A DNA stretch of 64,000 nucleotides from the NCBI GenBank assembly GCA_030847615.1, contig JAUMIR010000001.1:382894687-382958686 (forward strand). The letters are read 5' to 3'. Of the stretch, positions 54,991 to 64,000 are shown piece after piece. The notes beneath the pieces were generated by a model. The model was not told the origin of the DNA. It was given only the letters and a program-made list of their open reading frames with translations, and made no database searches. The translations under genes and the position numbers were made by a program. The stretch's first letter is position 1, and each line of letters begins with the position of its first letter. Origin of the DNA: Gambelia wislizenii (Eukaryota; Chordata; Lepidosauria; Squamata; Crotaphytidae).

Positions 54991-55960
54991 TGGAAATGCT
55001 CTTCACTTTGGAAAATATTCCAGCTCTCTTCAGAGAAAGTGTTCTCATTTTAATTTGATTGATCTATTTGTTTCTCAGCTTTGAATGTGTTCTGAATTAC
55101 TGAGTGTCTCTCTTGGGTGTCCAGATCAAGATAGCCAAGTTGACAGCCTGGAAATTATGAGCTGCAAGTACAGTACAGCAACTAGTGATTTGTTTTGGCT
55201 CTCAAGGGTGGACAAAACCACATTTCCAAAGTAACTCAAGTAAGAGTGAAATTACATTGTTGAAGTAGTAAGCAATGCTTTCTAGCTCTTTTCAAATGTT
55301 ATTTTTAAGGACATTTGCAGAGACATTTTAAGAGGAACTTTGCAAGTAGTACAGTAACAAATACCTTTTTCAATACTACAAGTAACAGCAATGTGTTACT
55401 TTTCAGACAAGTATAAATTACTTTTTAAAGGAACATTCCAAGCTCAGAGCTCATAGTAATGGAGTAGGCCTACTGATATGGACATAGTAAGGGCAAGAGT
55501 GTACATAGGGGTGGGGCAAAATGAGGGTCTCCACCCAAAAAATAAGATTTCTGGCCCTCCAAACAAAATTTTACTTTAGTCTCCCATTTTTCTAGCATTG
55601 CAGAGAGTGAAACATTTTAAATCATGCACACCTAGAACTCTTACATTTGCTGTGTTTGCATTCCCTTGGTAATTTTTGCGTCCCTTTTCTTTGGATGCAA
55701 AAACAATATTTCTAAATGCTCAACAGACATTTGAAGGTACTACAACATTAGAAACTTGGGAATGAAGAAAAAAATAATTGGAGGAGAAGAATTCTTATTT
55801 GGGGGTGTGTGTCAAACCCTTCATTTTGCCGCTCCCCCCCCACTATAGCTACACCCCTGAGCCAGAGTAAAGGTTTCTCTGGGTTTACAAGGCAGCACAG
55901 GCTCTGTTTTGATTTTCAATTCAGCAAGGTTACTCAAGCAAAAGCAGAACATTCTTGGCT
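54991..55960. other. Unassigned stretch
   Basis: I see no gene or bounded repeat here. Confidence 0.35.
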
Positions 55961-55964
55961 CTTT

Positions 55965-56310
55965 CTCACTACACAATCATAGCACTAATATTCTGTTTTA
56001 ATGACTATGATTCCATCCTATGGAATCCTGGAATTTGCAGCTTAGGATGGGGTTTTTAGAATTCTCAGCAAGATAGATCTAGTGCAGTGGTGTCCAACCT
56101 GTGCCCCCCCCCGGTGTTTCGGATTCCCATTCTCACAAACCTGAACCAGTTGGTCCAATGGTCAGGAACTCTGGGAGCTGTAGTCCAAAGCACCTGGAGA
56201 GCCACAGGTTGGACACCACTGATCTAGTGTCTCACCAACAATTAACCCCAGGATTCTGCAGGATGGAACCATGGCACTTAAAGTGAAATGATAGTGTTGT
56301 AACTGTGTAA
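55965..56310. mobile_element. Diverged inverted-repeat MITE, split by a hAT-like element
   Basis: Left text (CATCCTATGGAATCCTGGAATT, TTTTTAGAATTCTCAGC) and right text (CCCCAGGATTCTGCAGGATGG, AAAGTGAAATGATAGTG) form the same kind of imperfect inverted repeat as 13045-13232. The segment 56085-56221 is inserted in its centre. Boundaries are approximate. Confidence 0.55.
56085..56221. mobile_element. 137-bp hAT-like MITE with exact 8-bp duplication
   Basis: The ends CAGTGGTGTCCAACCTGTG and ACAGGTTGGACACCACTG are terminal inverted repeats, beginning CAG as in hAT elements. The flanks ATCTAGTG (56077-56084 and 56222-56229) are identical, the 8-bp duplication expected of hAT transposases. It has no coding capacity. 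Confidence 0.9.
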
Positions 56311-56439
56311 TGTGAAAGGGCCCTCTGAATCAGGAAATGTGGATTCAGCAAAGCAGAAGAGGTCATGCTAGGAACAGATTACAATGAACAGGCAACAAAT
56401 CAAGTGAGACCCGAGCAAATTGTTGAGTTGCACAATACA

Positions 56440-57026
56440 AGATTTTACTAGAACATCCAACTACAGAGTCATAAGGATGCTTAATGATCGCGAAAGGGTG
56501 TGCATACCAGACATCACCCTTTTGCAATCATGTCCAGTTTTTTTAAAAAATACTTTCTTATTGATGGCCCAAGCCATCAATAGATCTCCCCTAGTTTTTT
56601 GTGCCAGCATTGCCGGCATTTGAATCTGCGTGACATTGTACTCACGTGAATGCAGCATTAATGGGTGGTCTGGCGCAAGCCCTTCCAGGTGAGATCATGA
56701 CATCCAGGAGGGTGACACATTTTTTATGACCCTCCCCAGTTTACTTTGGACTTTTATAGTGTGTTTGTGTGCTTTTTAAAACTTTAACTTTGCTATTTTA
56801 GTTTTTATTTTTTTTAATTTCCCACTTTATGTATTCTTGCAAGAATCCAAGGAATTTCAATAGAGGAAGTGAATGGAGCCCCCTCATTCCTCATTCATTG
56901 CCGGGGAAGCCTTTAGATTGGATGCAAGGTTAAGTGTGGCATAGGGAGTTCTTTTGCTGGCATAAAAAGAGCAGAAGTTATGCAGGCAAAAGAACAGGGT
57001 TTAGGGGGTTTGTCTGATAAAATCCA
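56440..57026. mobile_element. Inverted-repeat DNA element (GGACTTTATCAGA family), diverged
   Basis: The right end GGTTTGTCTGATAAAATCC corresponds to the family terminus. The left end AGATTTTACTAGA is diverged. Inside, GCTTAATGATCGCGAAAGGG, TTGATGGCCCAAGCCATCAA, GTGCCAGCATTGCCGGCATT and TACTCACGTGAATGCAGCAT match the reverse complement of the right half of 45114-46017, so this copy is in reverse order relative to it. Flanking duplication unclear. Confidence 0.65.
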
Positions 57027-57876
57027 TAGTGTCTATTCCAGCTGAGTCAATCAGCCTGAAGAACACATAGGATAGCTGGACCAAAGTTACAGTCACAGAG
57101 TTACAGTTGGATGCACAATGACTTTGAGCAGACTCTGAATGCAATTAATGAAATTCATTGACTTGGCTGTGGAGATGGAAAGACACCTTTCATTGGTCCT
57201 TGGGGAATTAAGGCTAGCTGACAATTCACTGCAAAAGCTGTGCTCACACCATGAAGGTTGCCTAGCTAGTGGCTTAAGATCTGCTGTACTTCTTGATGTG
57301 AAAACAATTCAGAACTGGACCATGTTTCTTTCTAGGACTGGCCAGTTTAAATGTACACTTATGTGTTGCCTAATCAAGTGACTTGCTAGTGAGGGAAACA
57401 TTTCCACATATCTGGAGCCCCTAAAATTTCCACACTTCAGAAGGGCAACTAACTCCTTTTAATTCCATTAGGACAGAGTGCTAACTGGTCATGTACTTCA
57501 GATACTAGAAGCAATGTTGTTGTGTCATATTACGTAGATTAAGTGTTTATAGTTCACATCTCCTCTTTTGCTGCTAACTGCCCTAGGCACAACAGACAAA
57601 TCAGACAAAGCTGGTGCTAAAATGATGCCAACATAAATACAAATGATAAACTATATGGGCATGAAAATCATCATATCTGAGATTGTCAACAGCTCTTCAC
57701 TAAAGCTCATGACTCTGTAGCAGGATGGACACTGTTTTTTGGCACTGTGCTTTATTAATACTCCAGGGTGCTGGACTGGCCAGTTCAAAAGCATCCAACT
57801 GGAATGGCTTGAATATAATCAGCACTTCGTACAGAGTAAGGCTTGCTGAATATGTTTGTGTAATTCTTCCCCAATG
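57027..57876. other. Unassigned stretch
   Basis: I see no gene here. The frame at 57139-57381 (plus, 80 residues) has no recognisable domain. Confidence 0.35.
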
Positions 57877-57884
57877 AAGCACAC

Positions 57885-58122
57885 CAGGGCCGGTTTAAGA
57901 GTCCTGCAGCACCTGCAGCCACAGGGGGCCCCATCATTGGGGGGGGCATCATAACTATCCTCCTGCAAAAACATTATTAGTAGTAATCTGAATATCCTGT
58001 ACTGTGAATAGGTTGGGTTAGGTTAGGTTAGGTTAGATTGCACTGACCTGAGATAAACATATGCCCCCCAAAAAAATAAAGTGCTGCAGCTCCCCCCCCC
58101 CAAATTCCTTAAACTGACCCTG
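57885..58122. mobile_element. 238-bp hAT-like MITE with exact 8-bp duplication
   Basis: The ends CAGGGCCGGTTTAAG and CTTAAACTGACCCTG are terminal inverted repeats with one mismatch. The flanks AAGCACAC (57877-57884 and 58123-58130) are identical. A (GGTTA)n tract of about 5 units (near 58013-58036) lies inside. It is non-coding. Confidence 0.9.
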
Positions 58123-58130
58123 AAGCACAC

Positions 58131-58610
58131 CATAAGATTTGGACAACACTATATATGGGCCATCATTGGTTTCTTAAGTCCCTGTTTGGTTCACCTTTCC
58201 AAGGTAAAATAGTTCTCTTGCAGAGTCACTTAAAAAAGCAAAGTGGCTGAGCTTTTCCCTGCTAGCTCTGCAGTATCTGAGAATCTTCCAGCTGATTCTA
58301 CTGAGTGAAACCTTGGAGTTGCACTTCCAGGTACTGCCCTGGTGGCACCACTATCTAGATTCCATTCCTTTCTGACAGTGACCATATGAATCATTTCTTC
58401 TCTAGTTGCAGGGTTGCTAACACTTGCCTGAGAGAAAGTCTTGTTGACTAATTAATAGAAGCAGGTCCTTGAGTCTAAAAAACATCATTACCAACATTAC
58501 ACATGATGTAGTTGCTTGTCTGCCATCTTCAACTTTCCAGTAAAGAAAATAAGAGCAAGGCTTTACTGGGGAGATAAATTGTTGCCAATATGAATGTGGA
58601 GTATTTTTAA
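58131..58610. other. Unassigned stretch
   Basis: I see no gene or bounded repeat here. Confidence 0.35.
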
Positions 58611-58611
58611 A

Positions 58612-58738
58612 AATTTATTAGTTATTTATACCCTGCTCTTCAGCCACAAGGCTATCAGAGCAGCTTACAAATTGTTTTTAAGCAATAGTAATTTACACAT
58701 CTGCACTGCTTTAAGCAGTTTCCAATGTGTGTTAGCTA
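58612..58738 (-). mobile_element. tRNA-derived SINE, 5'-truncated
   Basis: TATTTATACCCTGCTCTTCA...CAGAGCAGCTTACAAATTG...CAGTTTCCAATGTGTGTTAG is the reverse complement of the SINE body at 23230-23373. The head is missing. Confidence 0.8.
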
Positions 58739-58941
58739 AGTAGGGAAAAAGTTGGCAAGTAATGTAATAAATCCCTCTGTTTCAGCTACTTGACACTGTG
58801 TTGTCCATGATCTTTGGTCTTGCATAATTTCCCTAATCAATAAAAACTTGCACAGAGAGTTAATTGTGGACTGAACACCTGAGTGCATCAGAACAGTGGT
58901 GTCCATCATTGCACAGATGACCATAAGAACTACAACAAGTA

Positions 58942-59277
58942 TAGGTTGAGTCTCCCTTATCAGGAATTCCAAAATACAAAATATTCCAAAATCCAGTATG
59001 TCCATATGGGTGGCTGAGATAGTGACACCTTTGTATTTCTGATGGTTCAGTGTACACAAACTTTCATGCACAACATTATTAAAACTAGTGTGTATAAAAC
59101 TACCTTCAGGCTATGTGTATAAGGTGTATATGAAACATAAATGAATTTTGTGTTTAGACTTGGGTCCCATCTACAAGATATTGCATTATGTATATGCAAG
59201 TATTTCACAATCCAAAATATTTCAAAATCCCAAATCTCTCTGGCCCCGAGCATTTCAGACAAGGTAGGCTCAACCTG
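58942..59277 (-). mobile_element. Tigger/pogo-like MITE (MER2-type ends), copy 2
   Basis: The left end TAGGTTGAGTCTCCCTTATC and the right end GGTAGGCTCAACCTG are inverted repeats flanked by TA (58940-58941 and 59278-59279). The interior is the reverse complement of 9531-9857 (for example TACCTTCAGGCTATGTGTAT and GACTTGGGTCCCATCTACAA). 336 bp, non-autonomous. Confidence 0.8.
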
Positions 59278-59279
59278 TA

Positions 59280-59982
59280 CAATTATATTATGCACAACAG
59301 TGTGATATATCTTAACATCATCTTCCAGCATGGCAAAATGTGAAAGAAATGGGCACTTTTTTACCATTTTTCCAATTTCTTCTCCTAACTGGTCCTATTT
59401 ATTGTGTTCAGAATGAAGTTTCATAATGATCCCAATCACATCATATTGCCAAAGAATATAATTCACTTGGCTGTTTCTTTGTTCTGCCTTTCCTTCAGTT
59501 TGCTCAATCTCTTTTACAAGTACTAACAAGCTATAGATACGTAAGAATATAATGAGGCTTCATGCTTGACTGTTCATACTCTCAGTTGTTTTTGAAAATG
59601 TTTAAGGATATGAGAAAACAAGCAAGACATTGCATCCATCTCCCCCACCTGAAATTTCAGGTTGAACTGGACTGTCTAGTTATTTTAACAGGCATAATTC
59701 ATAACTGTCTACTATGCCAGCAAATTCTTCTAACAAAAAGGGGAACAAATAATTACAGCTGGTATTTGATTTCTAGTGTTTATAACAATGGGAGGCACAG
59801 AAATTGGAATTTCTAAACTGAAATTCATATTCAAACCCCAGCTTCAAATCTGGCAGTTTCCAAATAATTCTGCATTGGAAATTGTCCAGTTTGGAGCTAG
59901 GGCCTAAATTTGGCTGTTTTCTAGATTGCCAGATTGGTATGCGAATCCTACCTTGTGATTAGTGCTGTTCCCAATACAGATA
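59280..59982. other. Unassigned AT-rich stretch
   Basis: I see no gene or bounded repeat here. Confidence 0.35.
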
Positions 59983-61085
59983 ACAGAATCATAGAATCAT
60001 AGGACTGGCAACATAATTCTTTTTACCATACAAAGCTATAATTGCATTAAAAAGCAGCCCCAGCATTAATGGTACACAAATGCAATCGCTGTACTTCCGC
60101 ATTTGTGATCTCACCAGTTTTCGTGAGAAGATGTGAACATGGTAAAAAATAAAAAAAAAACAGCAAAGAGAAAACATACACACAAGCACAAAAACACACT
60201 CACAATCCCCCTAATAAAGTGGGGAGGTTCATAAAAATAGTATTTGATTCCTGGCATTCTCATTCTCAACTGGAAGTGTTCTGCTAGTTGATGCTGTAAT
60301 CATGAGAGGACAATGGCGAGCGGTTTCAAATGCTCTCAATACCGGCAAAAAACAAAACAAAACAAAACAACATGGCAGATCTATCAATGGCTTGGCCCAT
60401 CAATAGAAAAATAACACCTTATTCACAGCAATGGAACACTAAAGGATGACGTCATGTGGTAGGCATACCTCTTTGTATTCATTAGGTGTCGTTATGATGC
60501 CATATTTGCCATATCTGATAAAGTCCATAGAATCATAGAGTTGGAAGAGATCACAAGGGCCATCTAACCCTACTCCCTGCCATGCAGGAACACACAATCA
60601 AATTACACCCAACAGATGACCATCCAGACTCTGTTTAAAAACCTCCAACGAAGGAGACTCCATCACACTCCAAGGCAGCACGTTCCACTGTTGAACAGCT
60701 CTTACCATCAGGAAGTTCTTCTTAATGTTTAGGTGGAATCTCTTTTCCTCTAGTTTGAGTCCATTGCTCCATGTCCTAGTCTCTGGAGCAGCAGAAAACA
60801 AGCTTGCTCTATCCTCAATATGGCATTCCTTCAATATTTAAACATGGCTATCATATCACCTCTTAACCTTCTTTTCTCTAGGCTAAACATACCCAGCTCC
60901 CTAAGCCACTCCTCAAAGGGTATGGTTTTCATTTTGGTTCCCTTTTCTGGACACAATTCAGCTTGTTAACCTCCTTCTTGAATTGTGGTGCCCAGAAGTG
61001 GACACAGTATTCCAGGTGAGGTCTGACAAAAGCAGAATAGTGTGGCACTATTACTTCCCTGAGTTTAGACACTATACTCCAATTG
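59983..61085 (-). pseudogene. CR1 LINE 3' part, split in its tail by a DNA element
   Basis: A CR1 tail (AGAATCATAGAATCATA on the plus strand) at 59985-60001 and CR1 text from 60527 on (ATAGAATCATAGAGTTGGAA) are two halves of one minus-strand CR1. The coding remnant on the minus strand reads [45 protein letters not shown] and VFKQSLDGHL. Decayed; it extends into the HYSALVRP-equivalent region near 61060 with frame damage. Confidence 0.85.
60002..60526. mobile_element. 525-bp DNA element (GGACTTTATCAGA family) inserted in a CR1 tail
   Basis: The left end GGACTGGCAACATAATTCTT is a diverged family terminus (a gap after GGACT), and the right end CATATCTGATAAAGTCC is close to consensus. The flanks ATA (59999-60001 and 60527-60529) are a 3-bp duplication within the ATAGAATC repeat of the CR1 tail. 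The interior (GAGAAGATGTGAACATGGTA, TAGTTGATGCTGTAATCATG, TGGCTTGGCCCATCAATAG, AGGATGACGTCATGTGGTAG) matches 45114-46017. An (AAAAC)n tract is at about 60350. Confidence 0.75.
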
Positions 61086-61089
61086 ATGC

Positions 61090-62206
61090 AGATTTAAGAA
61101 TGTTGCTTAATATTGCAAGATATTTAGGCCTGACTCCTATTTCGTGTCCCATCTTGAGGAGACCCACTGAATCAATGGCATTAATCAACATGTTGGCTCA
61201 CTATTCTACAGTTGTTTCAATAGGTCTGCTCTACATGGAGGTTGGAGAAACAGTATTGTAACCACTGAATACTGAAAGGCATACAATATCATAACTTCTC
61301 TTCCTGGAAAATGCTGATGCAAAGGCTCTATTCCTGATACAGAGGTATGAACAGTAATTTGTAACATTGATATTTATGTCAGGTTGAGACATGGCCGCTG
61401 CCTCAGCTTTGAGACTGAAACAGCAGACTTAACAGTTCTGGTTTAACTTACAAAATCAACAGCCTATATAAATGCTTTCAGCTGGAGTCCAAGTCAGCAT
61501 TTCATTGTAAATAGTTCACACTGTTTCTAAATCTGCATGCACAGTGGTTAATTTTAATCCCCTTTGAAGCAGGTATAATTGGCCAAATAACTCATTGTTC
61601 ACCAGCATCTTCTTTTCTAAGGAATCCACTTTTCATTACAATTGAAAGCCATTATCTGGAAAGGAAATTGGCCTTCCCTTCACACACCCTGTTTGGCATT
61701 TGCAGGATAGAATGAGTACTTCTGTATACAAACTTTCTAATGTCTGGCTCTATATATGCTCAGTTTAACATCATTTTAGTCCCTGCAACAGCTGATGGCA
61801 TTCTTTTTGAGTGTCAAGGAATTGAAATATGAATTATTATAAGGACTGAATTCAGTCATCCTGCAAGTACACAATGGGGAACAGAGTCCCTGTCTTCTAT
61901 TTTTAAAACTAATTGTGTAGGAGAGAGAGTTTAAGTCCATGAAACTTCACCCTACTCTTCCATGATGCAACAGACCTATAATAATCCCATGTCTTATACA
62001 AATACTTCCATATAAAATATAAAAGGCACAGATGCCCTGCTTTATTTTTTCAGTTATTCATCCTTCTTTCAAAGACTTCAAGAGCCATCTGCATGAAAAT
62101 GTCCCATCCTACTAGTTCAGATTTTAAGTTATAGGGAGAAGATTCTGTTTAAAAGAGTACAATGTGGCAGTGGATGTCCATGTGAACAGCACTGCTTTAA
62201 GTCCAC
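61090..62206. other. Unassigned AT-rich stretch
   Basis: I see no gene or bounded repeat here. Confidence 0.35.
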
Positions 62207-62209
62207 ATA

Positions 62210-62398
62210 GAGCTTGTCTAGACGGACAGAATGCACCACCTTCCAGCCAGTGGGTTTACCCCAGCTTCCCCCTGCCTGGCTTTCCCTCATCCCTGGCTTT
62301 CCCTCAGAGGCAAATTGGAGCAAGAGCCCTGCATCATTTGGACTGCAGGGCTCCAAGATGGGGTCAAGCCAGCATAAGTTGCCCATCTAGACAAGCCC
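62210..62398. mobile_element. 189-bp inverted-repeat MITE-like element with GGGCTTGTCTAGA ends
   Basis: The left end GAGCTTGTCTAGACGGACAG pairs with the right end GCCCATCTAGACAAGCCC. Flanks are ATA and ATG, a possible 3-bp duplication with one mismatch. The interior is GC-rich. Chance frames on both strands overlap it and are not genes. Confidence 0.6.
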
Positions 62399-62562
62399 AT
62401 GGTAGTAATTTTCTCCTTATTGCCAATATTGTGCTCTAGAAATGCTCTAAAAGCCCATTTCAGATACACCCTTACTGAGGCACTTTATAATGCAGATGTG
62501 CAATGCAGATAATGCAGACCCTCCACTAATGAAGACACACACAACGCCAAGCTGTCTTAACA

Positions 62563-63602
62563 AATAATAATAATAATAATAAAATTTATTTATACCCCAC
62601 CCCTCTGTTAAAACAATCGGGGCGGCTTACAAAATTTAAAATACAATACAAATAAAATCCCTAAACACCCCCACTCCCACCCTCCCCCATAAAAAACATT
62701 AAACAAATATAAATTAAAACAACTAATCTAAAATCACATTTAAAACTATAAATACAATAAAATATAATAAATGGCCAGCAGGCTAGAAGAGGCCAGGATC
62801 CCCTGAGGCCGGGATCTAATTAGGAAAGGCCTGCCGAAAGAGATCCGTCTTTAGTGCTTTTTTAAAGCCACTCAGGCTTGTTATCTGATGGATCTCATTC
62901 GGCAGGTCATTCCACAATTTGGGGGCGATTACCGAAAAGGCCCTCTGGGAGGTTGCAGACAGCCTAGATTTTTGTGGCTGAAGCAAATTCCTCCCCAGAG
63001 GACCGGAGTGCGCGGGGAGGATTGTATGGGAGGAGGCGGTTCCGGAGATAAGTTGGACCCAAGCCATTTAGGGCTTTAAAGATAATAACCAACACCTTAT
63101 ACTTGGCCCGGAAACTGATTGGGAGAGATTTTAATACTGGAGTTATATGGTCTCTCCGAGATGTTACCGAGACCACTCTGGCTGCCATATTTTGTACCAA
63201 CTGAAGTTTCCGGACCAAGCATGAGGGCAGCCCCATGTAGAGCGCATTGCAGAAATCTAGACGGGAGGTTACCAGCGTGTGCACCACAGTCTCAAGGTCC
63301 CTTACTTCCAGGAAATGGCGCAGCTGGCGTATCAGCCGAAGCTGATAACAGGCGCTCCTGACTGTCGCATTCACCTGACTCGTCATCTGAAGCGATGAAT
63401 CAAGGAGCACCCCCAGACTGTGAACACAGTCCTTAACGGAGAGCGTGACCCCGTCCAGGACTGGAGGTTGCAACCCAACTCCTGGTTTGGGGGCCGCTAC
63501 CGTGAGCACCTCCGTTTTATCTGGATTTAATTTCAATCTGTTTTTCCTCATCCAGCCCATTACTGCTTTAAGACAATCATTAAGAGGAGAGACGCCATCA
63601 AA
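62563..63602 (-). pseudogene. L2-type LINE, 3' third, frameshifted
   Basis: The minus strand reads from FDGVSPLNDCLKAVMGWMRK through RLKLNPDKTEVLTV, TLSVKDCVHSLGVLLDSSL, LVTSRLDFCNALYMGLPSCL and AKYKVLVIIFKALNGLGPTY. It is in frame to about 62995, where one extra C relative to the two other L2 copies (TTCCTCCCCAGAG against TTCCTCCCAGAG) shifts the frame into AFSVIAPKLWNDLPNEI, ending at 62816. A short deletion removes part of SLHWLPISF (it reads SLPISF). The tail is (AAT)n at 62563. 5'-truncated after the RT catalytic core. Confidence 0.85.
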
Positions 63603-63604
63603 AT

Positions 63605-64000
63605 GTATTGAGTACAACATAAACATAAGAGATTAGGTGTAGATTAGTATGTAGAATATTGGCAATAAAAGGCTGCAGCTTTCTAATGGCTGTAAATGGT
63701 TGGCACTACTGCATGGGTCAGGATCCCTTCATTGCCCAACCCTGTGTTGGCCAATGGACCGCTGTCGGTTGCTACCGACCTACTATTGGAAAAGAGAGCC
63801 TTGGCCAAGCCGTCCCACTGGACACTGTCTCCTCCCCTGAAAAACAAGGTTGTTAAAAAGGGGGGGTCTCCATGAACTTGAACTTGATGGAGACCCCTTA
63901 TTCCCCTCTTAAATGGATCAGGGCACATGCCATCCACCACAAAAGGTGATCCCCATGGGTTCCACCTTCAGCCAACCATTCCATAGCCATCAACTAGCAG
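63605..64000. other. Unassigned stretch at window end
   Basis: I see no gene. The small frames 63659-63856 and 63683-63940 are on opposite strands over the same bases and have no recognisable domain. Confidence 0.35.

Noticed and set aside
58013..58036. Interstitial telomere repeat
   Set aside because: The unit is GGTTA, not the vertebrate TTAGGG, with only about five copies inside a hAT-like MITE.
62129..62439. Overlapping 85- and 91-residue frames
   Set aside because: They lie on opposite strands over a GC-rich inverted-repeat element; no motif.
1..64000. CRISPR array, bacterial operon, phage or plasmid features
   Set aside because: Nothing of this kind is visible; repeats, LINE families and SINEs show a vertebrate nuclear genome.

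Overview
This window looks like non-coding DNA from a squamate reptile (lizard or snake). The background is AT-rich and filled with vertebrate transposable elements: CR1 and L2-type LINEs, a Penelope-like element, tRNA-derived SINEs of the Sauria type, SINEs with a 5S rRNA head, hAT and pogo/Tigger-like MITEs, solo LTRs, and a large set of short inverted-repeat DNA elements. I found no host protein-coding exon, no functional tRNA or rRNA gene, no CRISPR array and no bacterial-type operon. The only long open reading frames are reverse transcriptase fragments of LINEs, and most other ORFs are chance frames inside repeats.

Layout. 1-6.2 kb: LTR1 (1563-2476, exact 4-bp target duplication), a 5S-SINE, two head-to-head CR1 fragments and the 3' end of a LINE. 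6.2-8.5 kb: a larger LINE copy whose RT frame is interrupted at one codon by a 331-bp near-perfect palindrome. 8.5-13.5 kb: old LINE debris, a Tigger-like MITE and a young L2 with a 545-residue open RT frame. 13.2-19.6 kb: foldback elements, a decayed L2, a Tigger-like MITE carrying a 74-bp minisatellite, and LTR4 with an L2 tail inserted (8-bp duplication). 20-31 kb: old LINE ends, SINEs, a 171-bp and a 351-bp palindrome (the latter inside LTR2), and a half-element. 31-36 kb: inverted-repeat elements, a Tigger-like MITE, a 1.1-kb CR1 with a long open frame, and LTR3. 38-47 kb: SINEs, a CR1, an L2 nested in a MITE, and a 904-bp inverted-repeat element. 47.5-51 kb: a Penelope-like element broken by a CR1 that is itself broken by a 615-bp DNA element. 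51-64 kb: SINEs, foldback and hAT elements with exact duplications, a DNA element in a CR1 tail, and a third L2.

The most interesting signal is a superfamily of short non-autonomous DNA elements. They share related termini (GGACTTTTTCGGA, GGACTTTATCAGA, GGAGATTTTCAGA, GGAGATTTTCACACGG), make 3-bp target duplications, and several repeat a TTTCGGATG-type motif internally. Several are almost perfect full-length palindromes (90, 171, 331 and 351 bp) with far higher GC/CpG content than their surroundings. Their insertion points are verified here by interrupted known sequences: a LINE codon, a CR1 unit, a CR1 tail and an LTR. No transposase for them lies in the window.
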